Origin: a virus
IMG/VR virus record: IMGVR_UViG_3300015360_000110
Coordinates: 1 to 35,758 of that record
Strand: one strand, 5' to 3'
DNA: 35,758 bases
Of the stretch, positions 27,100-34,703 are shown one piece after another. The notes beneath the pieces are model-generated. The model saw only the letters and a list, made by a program, of their open reading frames with translations. It had not been told where the DNA came from and did no database searches. A program made the translations under genes and the position numbers. The number at the start of each line of letters is the position of its first letter. Within the stretch, counting starts at the first letter, position 1.

Positions 27100-27294
27100 C
27101 TACTTCTCCACCGGCGAACTAGCGAAGTCGCTCATGCGTTGTCCGTCGAGGTACAAGACTTCACGGGCGCAGCCGACGCAGCGGTAGACGCCGTCAGCGT
27201 GCCGCACCATCGACTGCCCGGCGCAGCGCACGCAGACCGGCAACGTGATAAACACGGTCAGCCGGGACGCGTGCGTGCTAGGCTGGCGTGGCAT
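27100..27294 (-). CDS. small zinc-ribbon protein
   Basis: 64 residues from ATG 27294; a TTG at 27303 overlapping the upstream stop is an alternative start. CVRCAGQS..CVGCARE gives two CxxC pairs (about 21-24 and 38-41 from the ATG), followed by VLYLDGQRMSDFASS. One of four small Cys-pair proteins in the window (2996, 17284, 27294, 32572). Function unknown. Confidence 0.65.
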   Translation of the reverse strand: MPRQPSTHASRLTVFITLPVCVRCAGQSMVRHADGVYRCVGCAREVLYLDGQRMSDFASSPVEK

Positions 27295-27299
27295 CTCTA

Positions 27300-27704
27300 T
27301 CAATCCAACTGTATGACCAAGCTTCCGACCGCGAACGACACGGTGTCGCCGTTATCGACGGTTTTCGATGCCGTCAGATCGCCCCACGCGATGAGGTTGC
27401 CCACCGAGACGGCGTCGAAGATGCCGAACTGTGTCACCACGCCCCAGCTCGCCGTCGCCGTCACGAAGGACTGCGCCACGTTCAGCGTGATTGCCCCCGC
27501 CGAGGCGGCCGGGAAGTTGGTCGCGTTCGCCGTGACGGCCTTGCGCGCGTAGCTGCCGCCCGACACCTCGGTGCCGCCACCCGCGTCGGACGGCGTCGCG
27601 GTGAACAGCCCAAGATAGAGCGTGGCCGGCGCAGAGTAGGCCGCCCCGCCAAAAAGGTGGTCGAGGATTTCGAGCTCTGTGAAATTTGAGAGTGAGCCTG
27701 CCAT
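27300..27704 (-). CDS. Gp80-like putative tail fibre / virion protein
   Basis: 134 residues. The pattern LEILDHLFGGAAYSAPATLY, LGLFTATPSDAGGGTEVSGG, SYARKAV, WGVVTQFGIFDA, GNLIAWGDLTASKTV and GDTVSFAVGSLVI is characteristic of a widespread phage family (often annotated putative tail fibre or Gp80). It is the first gene of the fibre-like block after the head-tail connector. Confidence 0.78.
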   Translation of the reverse strand: MAGSLSNFTELEILDHLFGGAAYSAPATLYLGLFTATPSDAGGGTEVSGGSYARKAVTANATNFPAASAGAITLNVAQSFVTATASWGVVTQFGIFDAVSVGNLIAWGDLTASKTVDNGDTVSFAVGSLVIQLD

Positions 27705-27765
27705 CTGCCAGTCCCTTTCTACGCGGCGGCCTCCGCGCGGTTACGGCGGCGCCCCTGGTGTAGCA

Positions 27766-28335
27766 TCACGCAAACCTGAACGACGGGCGGTATCCGTCAA
27801 GAATCGCCTTGACGGCCGGCGGCACCGGCGCATCGGCGTTGTCGCGGTACGTCAGTTCGGCCGACCCCGCCTTGATCTTGGAGAATATCGTGGACGCTGG
27901 GTCGATGGTGCCGCCGAGCCAGGCCAGCGCCAGCAGAATGACCGCCTGCTTGATGTCGTCGGGGACCGTCGGCGCGGTGGTGTACGTCGTGGTGACGATG
28001 TCGCCATCCGTGGCGTTCACCAGCAGTTGCCCCTCGGCCGCGTTGATGATTTCGTAGCCGGTCGGCGATGTCAGCACCGTTGGCGTGGCCCCGAGGTAGA
28101 CGCCGCGCTTCGATACCGTCGTCACGGTCGAGATCGGGCGACGGTCAAGACGGACCAGGCCGCTCCTGACCGTCTGGACCTCGCCCGTCACGGTGCCGGC
28201 CACCCACGACCGCCCCGTGTATCGGTCAACGTAGTCCGACGCAGCCTCGACCAGGCGGGCTGCGACCTCGTCCTGATCGCCCTCGAAGGCGGACCCCAGG
28301 GCGAGCTCCAAATCCGTATCGCTGGCATATGCCAT
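27766..28335 (-). CDS. head-tail connector protein (gp6-like)
   Basis: 189 residues from ATG 28335, preceded by GAGAGGGGG; the longer frame to 28452 runs into the HNH leader and is rejected. MAYASDTDLELALGSAFEGD, AARLVEAASDYVDRYTGRSW and VPDDIKQAVILLALAWLGG with a final FSKIKAGSAELTYRD fit the helical gp6/gp15 head-completion family. It is separated from the capsid gene by three small genes and an HNH insertion. Confidence 0.75.
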   Translation of the reverse strand: MAYASDTDLELALGSAFEGDQDEVAARLVEAASDYVDRYTGRSWVAGTVTGEVQTVRSGLVRLDRRPISTVTTVSKRGVYLGATPTVLTSPTGYEIINAAEGQLLVNATDGDIVTTTYTTAPTVPDDIKQAVILLALAWLGGTIDPASTIFSKIKAGSAELTYRDNADAPVPPAVKAILDGYRPSFRFA

Positions 28336-28363
28336 CAGGACACCCCCTCTCGAAGGGATGGGG

Positions 28364-28409
28364 TATAATTGACGCAAGAAACCCGGGCGCCGCTTGCGAC
28401 GGCCCCGGG
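28364..28409 (+). promoter_or_regulatory. promoter box and 5' leader hairpin of HNH gene 28431
   Basis: TATAAT at 28364-28369 within GGGTATAATTGACGCA, identical over 16 bases to the leader at 12564. Hairpin at 28382-28409 (CCCGGG/CCCGGG, inner GCCG/CGGC), then ACACCGAGGAG and ATG. It lies against the start of the divergent connector gene. Confidence 0.6.
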
Positions 28410-28430
28410 CAACACCGAGGAGTGATCTCG

Positions 28431-29057
28431 ATGCCCAAACAGTATGCACCACGCGCCTGCGAACACTGCGGCGCCCCGTTCATGGCTCGGGCAGATAGCG
28501 TGCGAGTTGGCTACGGAAGATTCTGTAGCTTGTCTTGCGCGAGTAGGGCTTATCACGGCCGCCGCGCCGGCTATGAGGAACGGTTCTACCTGCGGGTCAA
28601 CAAAACAGATAGCTGCTGGCTGTGGACTGGACGGGCGGAACCGAACGGATACGCCCGCACCAGCCGCAACAGCAGCGTCCACCGGGTTTCCTGGGCGCTC
28701 GCAACAGGTGAACCAATACCAGCCGGCATGCAGGTGCTTCACAGTTGCGACGTTCGTCTCTGTGTCCGGAATGACGACGTGGGCACCTACGCGGTTGGCG
28801 CGCTCTTGCTGCCCCGTCGCGGCCACCTGTTTCTCGGCACGCAGGCCGACAACATGGCCGACATGGCGGCGAAAGGCCGCAAGGCTGGTGGAGAGCGCAA
28901 CGGTCTCGCAAAACTGACGGCGGATCAGGTTCGGGACATGCGCCGACGCTACCAGTCGGGGGGTGTCAGTCAACCCCAACTCGCAAGAGAGTACGGAGTC
29001 CACCAAGCCACCGTCTGGACCATCCTTCATCGGAAGACGTGGGCTCACGTCGAGTAA
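28431..29057 (+). CDS. HNH endonuclease with C-terminal helix-turn-helix and an inserted segment
   Basis: 208 residues, GAGGAG eight bases before ATG. N-terminal zinc pairs CEHCGAPF..CSLSC (about 10-36). HNH_3-like core: CWLWTGRAEPNGYAR, HRVSWALATGEP, VLHSCDVRLCVRNDD, then HLFLGTQADNMADMAAKGRK. Between NDD and HLFLGT, where the family normally has only 'NPxHL', there are about 15 extra residues (VGTYAVGALLLPRRG), so the nuclease may be altered or inactive. C-terminal DNA-binding part: LTADQVRDMRRRYQSGG, LAREYGVHQATVWTILHRK (helix-turn-helix). Inserted between the connector and gene 29287. Confidence 0.82.
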   Translation: MPKQYAPRACEHCGAPFMARADSVRVGYGRFCSLSCASRAYHGRRAGYEERFYLRVNKTDSCWLWTGRAEPNGYARTSRNSSVHRVSWALATGEPIPAGMQVLHSCDVRLCVRNDDVGTYAVGALLLPRRGHLFLGTQADNMADMAAKGRKAGGERNGLAKLTADQVRDMRRRYQSGGVSQPQLAREYGVHQATVWTILHRKTWAHVE

Positions 29058-29098
29058 CTCCTGGGAGCGTCGGTCTCGGTTGCATATGCGGCCACGGG

Positions 29099-29287
29099 TT
29101 ACTTGTCTCCCGGCGCCTTCGAGACGGCTTTATTGGCCGCCGGCTTGACGGCCTTCGCCTCTGGCGCGTCATCCACGACGTGCGCCCCTGGATAGGCGGC
29201 CATGAAGGCGGCCAGGTCGCGGGTGCTGACCCGGCGCACGTCGCCGGGCTTGACTTCTACCTTGATCATCGGGCCGGGCTCTGGCAT
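29099..29287 (-). CDS. small head-region protein
   Basis: 62 residues from ATG 29287 (GAAGGGG upstream; longer starts lack a site). MPEPGPMIKVEVKPGDVRRV, STRDLAAFMAAYPGAHVVDD and an Ala/Lys-rich tail resemble small phage proteins found between capsid and connector genes, where a short SH3-like strand pair and an 'ayPGA..vd' helix are followed by a disordered basic tail. Role unknown. The gap 29058-29098 holds nothing recognised. Confidence 0.62.
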   Translation of the reverse strand: MPEPGPMIKVEVKPGDVRRVSTRDLAAFMAAYPGAHVVDDAPEAKAVKPAANKAVSKAPGDK

Positions 29288-29344
29288 CGGAGCAGTTCCC
29301 CTTCCTGTTGTCTGGCTGGTGATGAGTGGCATACCAATAGGATC

Positions 29345-29395
29345 GCCTGGTGTAGGGGCCGACTCCGCGTCATGCGGCGGCCCCACACACCAGGC
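29345..29395 (-). other. two-step intergenic hairpin
   Basis: GCCTGGTGT / ACACCAGGC (9 bp) and, inward, GGGGCC / GGCCCC (6 bp). It fills most of the gap between genes 29409 and 29287 and has no U-tract. It could protect or process the mRNA, or weaken downstream expression. Confidence 0.6.
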
Positions 29396-29408
29396 AATTC
29401 ATCAGGCC

Positions 29409-29768
29409 TTACTCGCTCGTCCACGTTCCCGTGTAGCCGTAGCAGCGCCAAGAGCCGGCCGCAGCGCAGACGATGTGTACCGTCTCGCCAATGGCGTTGG
29501 CGGTCAGAAACTTGCCAGCGGCGCCCGGGATGCCGTCAGAGGGCAAGCTGATGGTCTCGGTGCCGTTCGGGTCAACGCGAAGCTCCTGAGCCGCCTCCAC
29601 CGAGAATCGGTAGTTCAATCCCATGACGGCTACCGGCAGCGCGAACGTGATCGCTCCCGCTGCCGCCGCGTTGGTGAAGCCGCTGCCGCTGTCGTTGGCG
29701 GTGACGGCGTAGTTGGCGGTTTTGGCGACGAACTCGACCGGGCCTCGCCCGTTCAGTGTCGATGACAT
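29409..29768 (-). CDS. putative virion (decoration-like) protein
   Basis: 119 residues: MSSTLNGRGPVEFVAKTANY, AVTANDSGSGFTNAAAAGAI, TFALPVAVMGLNYRFSVEAA, LRVDPNGTETISLPSDG and GSWRCYGYTGTWTSE. This is the layout of a small beta-rich phage surface module often found in fibres or head decoration proteins. Located shortly after the capsid gene, so a head decoration is possible. No family name assigned. Confidence 0.62.
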   Translation of the reverse strand: MSSTLNGRGPVEFVAKTANYAVTANDSGSGFTNAAAAGAITFALPVAVMGLNYRFSVEAAQELRVDPNGTETISLPSDGIPGAAGKFLTANAIGETVHIVCAAAGSWRCYGYTGTWTSE

Positions 29769-29780
29769 GCAAGCCTCCTA

Positions 29781-30140
29781 TCAGGCGGTGACGATGCCGG
29801 CCGTGCGCAATTTTCCTAGCAGGCCGTTCAGTGTCGTTCGGAGCGCGGCCACGTCTACCAGCAACGCCTCGTAGTCAAGATCAAGCTCGATCACTTGGGT
29901 CCGAATTCCGTTGACGGTGACGATCATCGCGTCGCGGTTGACCGCCGAGTCGTACGCGCCAGCCGTGGCACCTGTACCGCCGGCAGGTGCCGCCGCCGGC
30001 GCCGCTGCGGCGATGCCCGTGGCGGTAGCAGCAGCCGTGTCGGCCTGGGCTGCCGTGGGGATCGCGGCCCCGAGTGCGCCAAGTTCGCCGCCGGCCGCCG
30101 ACTCGCGAGCCAGGCCGGCATTTGCGTTCAGGTAAGCCAT
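29781..30140 (-). CDS. Ala-rich small virion protein, possibly head fibre
   Basis: 119 residues. First 60 residues are Ala/Gly/Thr-rich and probably disordered (AAATATGIAAAAPAAAPAGG), followed by NRDAMIVTVNGIRTQVIELD, LDYEALLVDVAALRTTLNGL and LGKLRTAGIV, an amphipathic helix likely to trimerise. Head fibre or spike-like proteins next to capsid genes have this shape. The hairpin at 30153 separates it from the capsid gene. Confidence 0.6.
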   Translation of the reverse strand: MAYLNANAGLARESAAGGELGALGAAIPTAAQADTAAATATGIAAAAPAAAPAGGTGATAGAYDSAVNRDAMIVTVNGIRTQVIELDLDYEALLVDVAALRTTLNGLLGKLRTAGIVTA

Positions 30141-30152
30141 CTATGGTCCTCC

Positions 30153-30184
30153 AGGTGAGGGGCAGCGCGGGCTGCCCCTCACCT
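30153..30184 (-). terminator. 14-bp hairpin after the capsid gene
   Basis: AGGTGAGGGGCAGC and its exact reverse complement with a 4-base loop lie ten bases past the capsid stop. There is no U-tract (TGGAGG follows), so it is more likely a 3' protecting or attenuating structure than a full terminator. This would explain high capsid and lower downstream expression. Confidence 0.6.
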
Positions 30185-30193
30185 AACGTCAGG

Positions 30194-31489
30194 TCAGGCT
30201 GTCAGGTCCATCTCGATGAAGGCACTCGGACGGATCACGCCGAATGACGCTCGAAGCTCGCCCAGGATGGCGACCAGGTTCCGGATGAAGAAGTCCGAAT
30301 GGGCGTCGCTCGCAGAAATGGTGATCTGCTCGCGGTCCCAGAGGACGGCCTTCATGAAGTCGCCGCACCAGCCGAACCCGACCGGCTGCGCCTCTTCCTC
30401 GATCACTGGCAGCCCCCACAGGCGCGGGGTGCCCATTTCGCCAGGGCCGCCGTAGTAGTAGCGGGCCTCGTTATCCTGGAGGAGGTCGATCCCCTCCCAG
30501 TCGGCCGGGTTCAGCACGAACGCGCTCGGCGCCGTGCGGCCATTGAGGCGGACCTTCGTCCGCGCCTTGCGAGTCGTGGTCAGGATGTTCGTGTCCCAGG
30601 CCTGAGACTGGGTGCCGGTGACCGTGGCCAAGCCCTCGAAGTTCTCGCCAACGCCGGTCCCATTGAGGATCTGGTCGTTGACCTCATCCTCCAGGTCGGC
30701 GCGCAGTTCGTCGTCAACGATGCCGCGCAACTGGCCAGCGTCCGCGAGAGAACGTTTGGTCGCGGCGACCCACTCGGCGATCGTCTTGACCGGCGCTTGC
30801 ACCCGCTGGAAGCCGAAGCCGCCCTCGGGCTTGGCGCCCGAGCCGCCGCCGCTCGACGTGGCCTCCGCGACCGGCGCGGCGTTGTTTTCACGGCTGGTCT
30901 GGCGCACGAACTCGACCAGGTCGGAGCCGGTCGTCCGCACGCTGATGATGTCGCGCAAAGTGACCGGCCGCCGTCCGAGGCTGTCGTAGATGCCGGACTG
31001 TTCGGCCACCACGAACGCGCCGCCACTGGTATCGGAGATACCAGTGATGAGCGTCTTGAGCCCGATCGGCAAGAGCAGCGAGGGCGACTGCACGCGGGTC
31101 TTGTCGCCAACGTGGCCGGTCGGCGCGATCGTCTTATAGAACGCCTGCCACTCCGGGTTGTCGATGAACTGCTGGCCGAACGTCTTACGCTCAACGCGTC
31201 GCTCGGTCGCCTTGCCGTCGCCGGCCGGCGCGCCTGGAAAGCGCATGGCGCTCGCCGGCATCTTCAGTTCGGCGCGGCGGCGGTCGTTCGCCGCGCGGAT
31301 CGCGTCGTCGCCCTTCAGGTCGAGGGCGCGCTTCTCTAGCGTCTCGATCTCCAGGTTCAGCGCCTTGACGTGCTCGCGGGCGTCGTCTGGCATCTCGCCG
31401 TTGTGGTCGGCGTCGGCCTGGTCAAAGAGGACAGTGACGGCGTTGGCCTTCTGTTCGATCTCGGTCAGCAGCTCAGCGAGCTTGCTCAT
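30194..31489 (-). CDS. HK97-fold major capsid protein
   Basis: 431 residues. N-terminal delta domain, residues 1-110, is a coiled coil (MSKLAELLTEIEQKANAVTV, LNLEIETLEKRALDL) used as scaffold and then removed by the protease. The capsid core follows with GGAFVVAEQSGIYDSLGRRP, RDIISVRTTGSDLVEFVRQT, WVAATKRSLADAGQLRGIVD, NGTGVGENFEGL, NPADWEGIDLLQDNEARYYY and a C-terminal FMKAVLWDREQITISASDAH. ATG overlaps the protease TGA (ATGA). Domain order and length are standard for the family. Confidence 0.95.
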   Translation of the reverse strand: MSKLAELLTEIEQKANAVTVLFDQADADHNGEMPDDAREHVKALNLEIETLEKRALDLKGDDAIRAANDRRRAELKMPASAMRFPGAPAGDGKATERRVERKTFGQQFIDNPEWQAFYKTIAPTGHVGDKTRVQSPSLLLPIGLKTLITGISDTSGGAFVVAEQSGIYDSLGRRPVTLRDIISVRTTGSDLVEFVRQTSRENNAAPVAEATSSGGGSGAKPEGGFGFQRVQAPVKTIAEWVAATKRSLADAGQLRGIVDDELRADLEDEVNDQILNGTGVGENFEGLATVTGTQSQAWDTNILTTTRKARTKVRLNGRTAPSAFVLNPADWEGIDLLQDNEARYYYGGPGEMGTPRLWGLPVIEEEAQPVGFGWCGDFMKAVLWDREQITISASDAHSDFFIRNLVAILGELRASFGVIRPSAFIEMDLTA

Positions 31490-32274
31490 GCGGATACTCC
31501 CAGGTCTCGTGCCAGTCGGGCACGCATGCGGTCGAAGTCCGAACGGAGGCGCAGCACGTCGCGCATCGCGGCCTTCGGCTCGGTGGTGGGCGGCATCGTC
31601 TCCTCAAGCATGGCGTCGATCTCCTCGGCTGCCGTTCTGAGCGATCCGCTCACTGTGGACATCCGCGACCGACGCGCCGTGCTGATGGCGCGCCCTTCTT
31701 TGAGCCGTGCGTCCAACCCGGACTGCACGCGCTCCAACCACTCCCCCACGGCAACCTGCACGCGGTCAGAGTGATCGTCAAACGACAGGTCGTGGCCCTT
31801 GAGGGCCTTGAAGTGGCTCTTGATCGCCAGGATTCCGGTCTGTGGGTTGGACCCGACCAGCACTGGGGACGCCTCATACGGCTCTGAGCCAGTGATTCGG
31901 CGTACCTGTCGCCCGTCCCGTTCAACCATCTCGGATTCGGTGACGGCAAATCCCCAACTGAACTGCTGCAAGTCGGACAGGCGGCGCATCGTCTTGTACG
32001 CTTGCTCGCCGGCGGTCGTGTCGAGGAACAGCTCCCCGTCGAATACCGCGCGGTCAGGCTGGACATGGATGATCCCGCGACCGATCGGCGCAGCCCAATC
32101 ATGCGCCCAGACGAGCGGCAGCGCCTGCCCGTCCTTGAAAGCACTGGCCGCGACGATCTCCCCGTCGCGGTCGATGATTTCGAACGTCGAGATCACGGCC
32201 TGGATGCGTCCCTCCGGCTCGCCATCTGGCGGCGCATCCTTGAACGCTAGCGGGGCCGAGTAGCACTTGAACAA
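31486..32274 (-). CDS. HK97-type prohead protease (U35)
   Basis: 262 residues. EIIDRDGEIVAASAF, LPLVWAHDWAAPIGRG (catalytic His), LQQFSWGFAVTESEM (catalytic Ser) and YEASPVLVGSNPQTGILAIK are the family's signature blocks. The C-terminal 80 residues may be scaffold-like (DVLRLRSDFDRMRARLARDL). It cuts the capsid delta domain during head maturation. The start is TTG 32274, the only start codon in frame; its Shine-Dalgarno GGAGGG lies in the 3' arm of a hairpin. Confidence 0.93.
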   Translation of the reverse strand: MFKCYSAPLAFKDAPPDGEPEGRIQAVISTFEIIDRDGEIVAASAFKDGQALPLVWAHDWAAPIGRGIIHVQPDRAVFDGELFLDTTAGEQAYKTMRRLSDLQQFSWGFAVTESEMVERDGRQVRRITGSEPYEASPVLVGSNPQTGILAIKSHFKALKGHDLSFDDHSDRVQVAVGEWLERVQSGLDARLKEGRAISTARRSRMSTVSGSLRTAAEEIDAMLEETMPPTTEPKAAMRDVLRLRSDFDRMRARLARDLGVSA

Positions 32275-32281
32275 CAGAAAC

Positions 32282-32309
32282 GCCCTCCGATCTGGCCCAA
32301 CAGGAGGGC
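32282..32309 (-). promoter_or_regulatory. hairpin sequestering the protease ribosome-binding site
   Basis: On the minus strand GCCCTCC (32309-32303) pairs with GGAGGGC (32288-32282). The second arm is the Shine-Dalgarno for the TTG start, eight bases away. It could limit protease synthesis or couple it to an RNA-binding factor, for example the Com-like protein encoded just upstream. Confidence 0.6.
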
Positions 32310-32344
32310 TCAGAATGGAGGGCGACGAACGCCCGATGCGCGAA

Positions 32345-32375
32345 CGCTATGCAGCTACCGCCATCAGTATACGCT
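32345..32375 (-). other. short gap between com-like gene and protease leader
   Basis: After the com-like stop the minus strand reads GCGTATACTGATGG. TATACT could be a -10, with GACAGT 16 bases upstream as a poor -35. This is weak evidence for an internal promoter in front of the protease and capsid genes. Confidence 0.25.
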
Positions 32376-32572
32376 CACCTGGCCTTGACTGTCTGCTGTT
32401 GCCCGTAGAGCGGACACTTGCGCCCCTCCTGGCCGTTGTGACGGCGGTTCCCGCACCGCACGCGCACCCACTCAGAGCCACCAGGGACGGCTGCGAGCCA
32501 CGTGCCGCACGCCCGACACCGCACGTCCCACGGCGGCGCCTTCGGCTCCGTCTCGGCGCGCGTGGCGGTCAT
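32375..32572 (-). CDS. Com-like zinc-binding protein
   Basis: 65 residues from ATG 32572, overlapping the TGA of the portal gene (TGATG). WDVRCRACGTWLAAV, VRVRCGNRRHNGQ and GRKCPLYGQ give a C-x2-C ... C ... C arrangement like the Mu Com family, small zinc proteins that in Mu bind mRNA and activate translation of mom. Here there is no mom gene next to it; the next gene is the protease, which has a hidden ribosome-binding site. Translational control of the protease would be a possible role, as inference. Confidence 0.65.
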   Translation of the reverse strand: MTATRAETEPKAPPWDVRCRACGTWLAAVPGGSEWVRVRCGNRRHNGQEGRKCPLYGQQQTVKAR

Positions 32573-34701
32573 CACGACGCCTGATCCAAAAATGGGGTCA
32601 TCGCTAAGCGGCAGTTCGGATGTGCCAACGTGATACCGCGCGCCTCTGCGAGCGTCACCACCATGCCGTTCCGCGCAGCACACGGCCCGTCGCCGGTCCC
32701 ATCATGGATCCGGACCCGTGCCGCGATGCCGGACTTCTCGGCCACCAGCAGCACGCCGGCAGCGTGCCCATGCCCCAGTTCAGTCCGCGCGATGTCATTC
32801 CCGCGTCCGACGTAGGTTTCAGAGACGTAATCCCTGAGCGCCTGCTGCACGTCGGCAATCGGGACGCTGCCGGGCCGTCGTTCGAGCCTCCGCACCAGCC
32901 GCCCGAAGTCGGCTCCGGTCGTCTCTACGATCCCTGGTAGCCGCGACTCCATGTCCGCGATGGCCGCCTTCACGGCTGGCATGTTGCGCGTGATGCGGAC
33001 GGGCTTGTCACCCGTCAGCGGCGCTAGGTCCTCGGCTGCCTGGCGCATCGACTTCAGCACGTAGCTCCGCAACAGGCTGGCGATCTCCGCATGATCCTGG
33101 GCCGTCACCAGCCCGGCGATAGCCTCGCCGGCCTTGACGGCCACGGCGACGCCGGCGTGACCGTTGGCGCTCGCCTTGCCGAGATGCGAAGACACGCGAC
33201 CCGCGACCGTCTCCGCCAGCGCCTCGAATGCATCGAGCAGATCCGCCGCCAACGTCTCCACCAGCGGCGTCAGCCCCACCTCGTAGCGGGCCAGCAGCGC
33301 GTCATCCGAGAGGTCGGCGGCCTTGAGAGCGGAGGGGAGGACGCTCTTTCCAGCCGCCGCCTCGTCCACAGCAGGATCGTCAGCCGGCGCCGGCAGCGCC
33401 CGGAGTGGCGTTGGCTGCGTCAGCGCCGCCGCCGGCTGCTCCTCGGGAATGAGCGTGTCCAGCGTTTTGACGGTGACCGTGTTCGGCACGTACCGCACGT
33501 CGCCGGCCGCGCCGTCTACAGGTGCCTCGCCAATCATGACGAGCGCCTGGTTGAGCGTCAGCAGCCCGCCCGCAAGGTCGGCCCGTGCGCGCTCGTGAAG
33601 CGCGTTCTGGTCGTCTTGGAGGACTCTAACCTGCTTGAGGTCGAACTGAATACGCAGTCGGCCGGGATCGCCAAACTCAGGCACGAGCTGGGTGTGCAGT
33701 TCGGCTACCAGGAGCCGCTGCATCGGGATGATGAACGACTCGTAAGCCGCTTCCCGTGCCTCGGAAAAGTTACTGAAAGTTGACCGCTGCAAACCGGCTC
33801 CGAGGCCGACCACGATTGCCGGGACGCCGAGCACCGCCGTGATCCGCTCCTCGGGTATCATCCGCAAGTCGCGGAGGTTCATGTCTTTTGGGTTGAACGA
33901 CAGCACGTCGACCTTCGTTGGCCCCATCATCACGAGCGGTTGCCCGCGCTGGTCGCCGCCGAACCGCTGCACAAAGTCGGCCTTGACCTTCTCCATGTCG
34001 CCCTGTGTCGGGGCAGCGTCGCCGGCCGGGCTGATGATCACGCCGGGGACCGCGCCGTTTCGGAGCAGACTGGCCGTCCAGTTGGCCGCTTCGTTGTCTG
34101 TCGCCACCTCGCGAAACAGCGCCGCAAGGTCGGACAGCCCCTTGCGGATATTGTCAGGGTCGAATCCCTGACGAATGTGGATGACGTCGGCGGTATTCAG
34201 CCGCGATACCTGGCCGTCTACGGTGTAGTCGTAGTGACTGATGAACGCCGAGCCGTCATCCGGCCATCGCGGCTCGATCATGCTGGCTGGTATCCACCAG
34301 AGGTTGACCACTCGCCGCGCGCCACTCCGAATTTTGATGATGTATGCGTTTCCGCCGAGCATCAAGTCTGCGACAACGGCGCTCAGCAGGTGCAAGCCGC
34401 TGTAGTAGTCGTTGGGCCGCTCTAGGAGCACCTGGAGTGCGTGGTCGGGAACGGGGATGCGCTCGCCGTCGCTGTTGCGCTCCATGATCTGGAGCGGCGC
34501 CTCGGGAATTGTGCGCTGCGCCCAGCGGACACACGACATGACAGCGGCGTTTGTCCGGCCGTTGCCGGCCGACTTCCGGTAGTCGAACTCCGTCGATCCC
34601 ATCAGCCAGGAGCCCCAGGACGACGTGCCGCGCGTGAACCGCATGCCGAGCGATACGGCGGCGGCCTTGAAGGATGCCCAGGTGCGGGCTATCGGGTTCA
34701 T
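32572..34701 (-). CDS. portal protein fused to MuF-like head morphogenesis domain
   Basis: 709 residues from ATG 34701, two bases after the terminase stop; the frame upstream of it overlaps the terminase and is rejected. Residues 1 to about 400 are an HK97-type portal (NGRTNAAVMSCVRWAQRTIP, PNDYYSGLHLLSAVVADLML, IPASMIEPRWP, GFDPDNIRKGLSDLAALF, FSEAREAAYESFIIPMQRLL). The C-terminal 120 residues are a MuF/SPP1 gp7-like domain: YVGRGNDIARTELGHGHAAG, IHDGTGDGPCAARNGMVVTL and LAHPNCRLAMTPF. The two functions are usually separate genes. The portal forms the DNA gate; MuF domains are ejected or act in head assembly. Confidence 0.92.
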   Translation of the reverse strand: MNPIARTWASFKAAAVSLGMRFTRGTSSWGSWLMGSTEFDYRKSAGNGRTNAAVMSCVRWAQRTIPEAPLQIMERNSDGERIPVPDHALQVLLERPNDYYSGLHLLSAVVADLMLGGNAYIIKIRSGARRVVNLWWIPASMIEPRWPDDGSAFISHYDYTVDGQVSRLNTADVIHIRQGFDPDNIRKGLSDLAALFREVATDNEAANWTASLLRNGAVPGVIISPAGDAAPTQGDMEKVKADFVQRFGGDQRGQPLVMMGPTKVDVLSFNPKDMNLRDLRMIPEERITAVLGVPAIVVGLGAGLQRSTFSNFSEAREAAYESFIIPMQRLLVAELHTQLVPEFGDPGRLRIQFDLKQVRVLQDDQNALHERARADLAGGLLTLNQALVMIGEAPVDGAAGDVRYVPNTVTVKTLDTLIPEEQPAAALTQPTPLRALPAPADDPAVDEAAAGKSVLPSALKAADLSDDALLARYEVGLTPLVETLAADLLDAFEALAETVAGRVSSHLGKASANGHAGVAVAVKAGEAIAGLVTAQDHAEIASLLRSYVLKSMRQAAEDLAPLTGDKPVRITRNMPAVKAAIADMESRLPGIVETTGADFGRLVRRLERRPGSVPIADVQQALRDYVSETYVGRGNDIARTELGHGHAAGVLLVAEKSGIAARVRIHDGTGDGPCAARNGMVVTLAEARGITLAHPNCRLAMTPFLDQAS

Positions 34702-34703
34702 GG

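Noticed and set aside
33852-33862. GGGTATCATC octamer match in the portal gene
   Set aside because: It lacks the CGGCA block at the right distance and the GGCC arm; it encodes conserved portal residues (RMIPEE). Chance match to the octamer.
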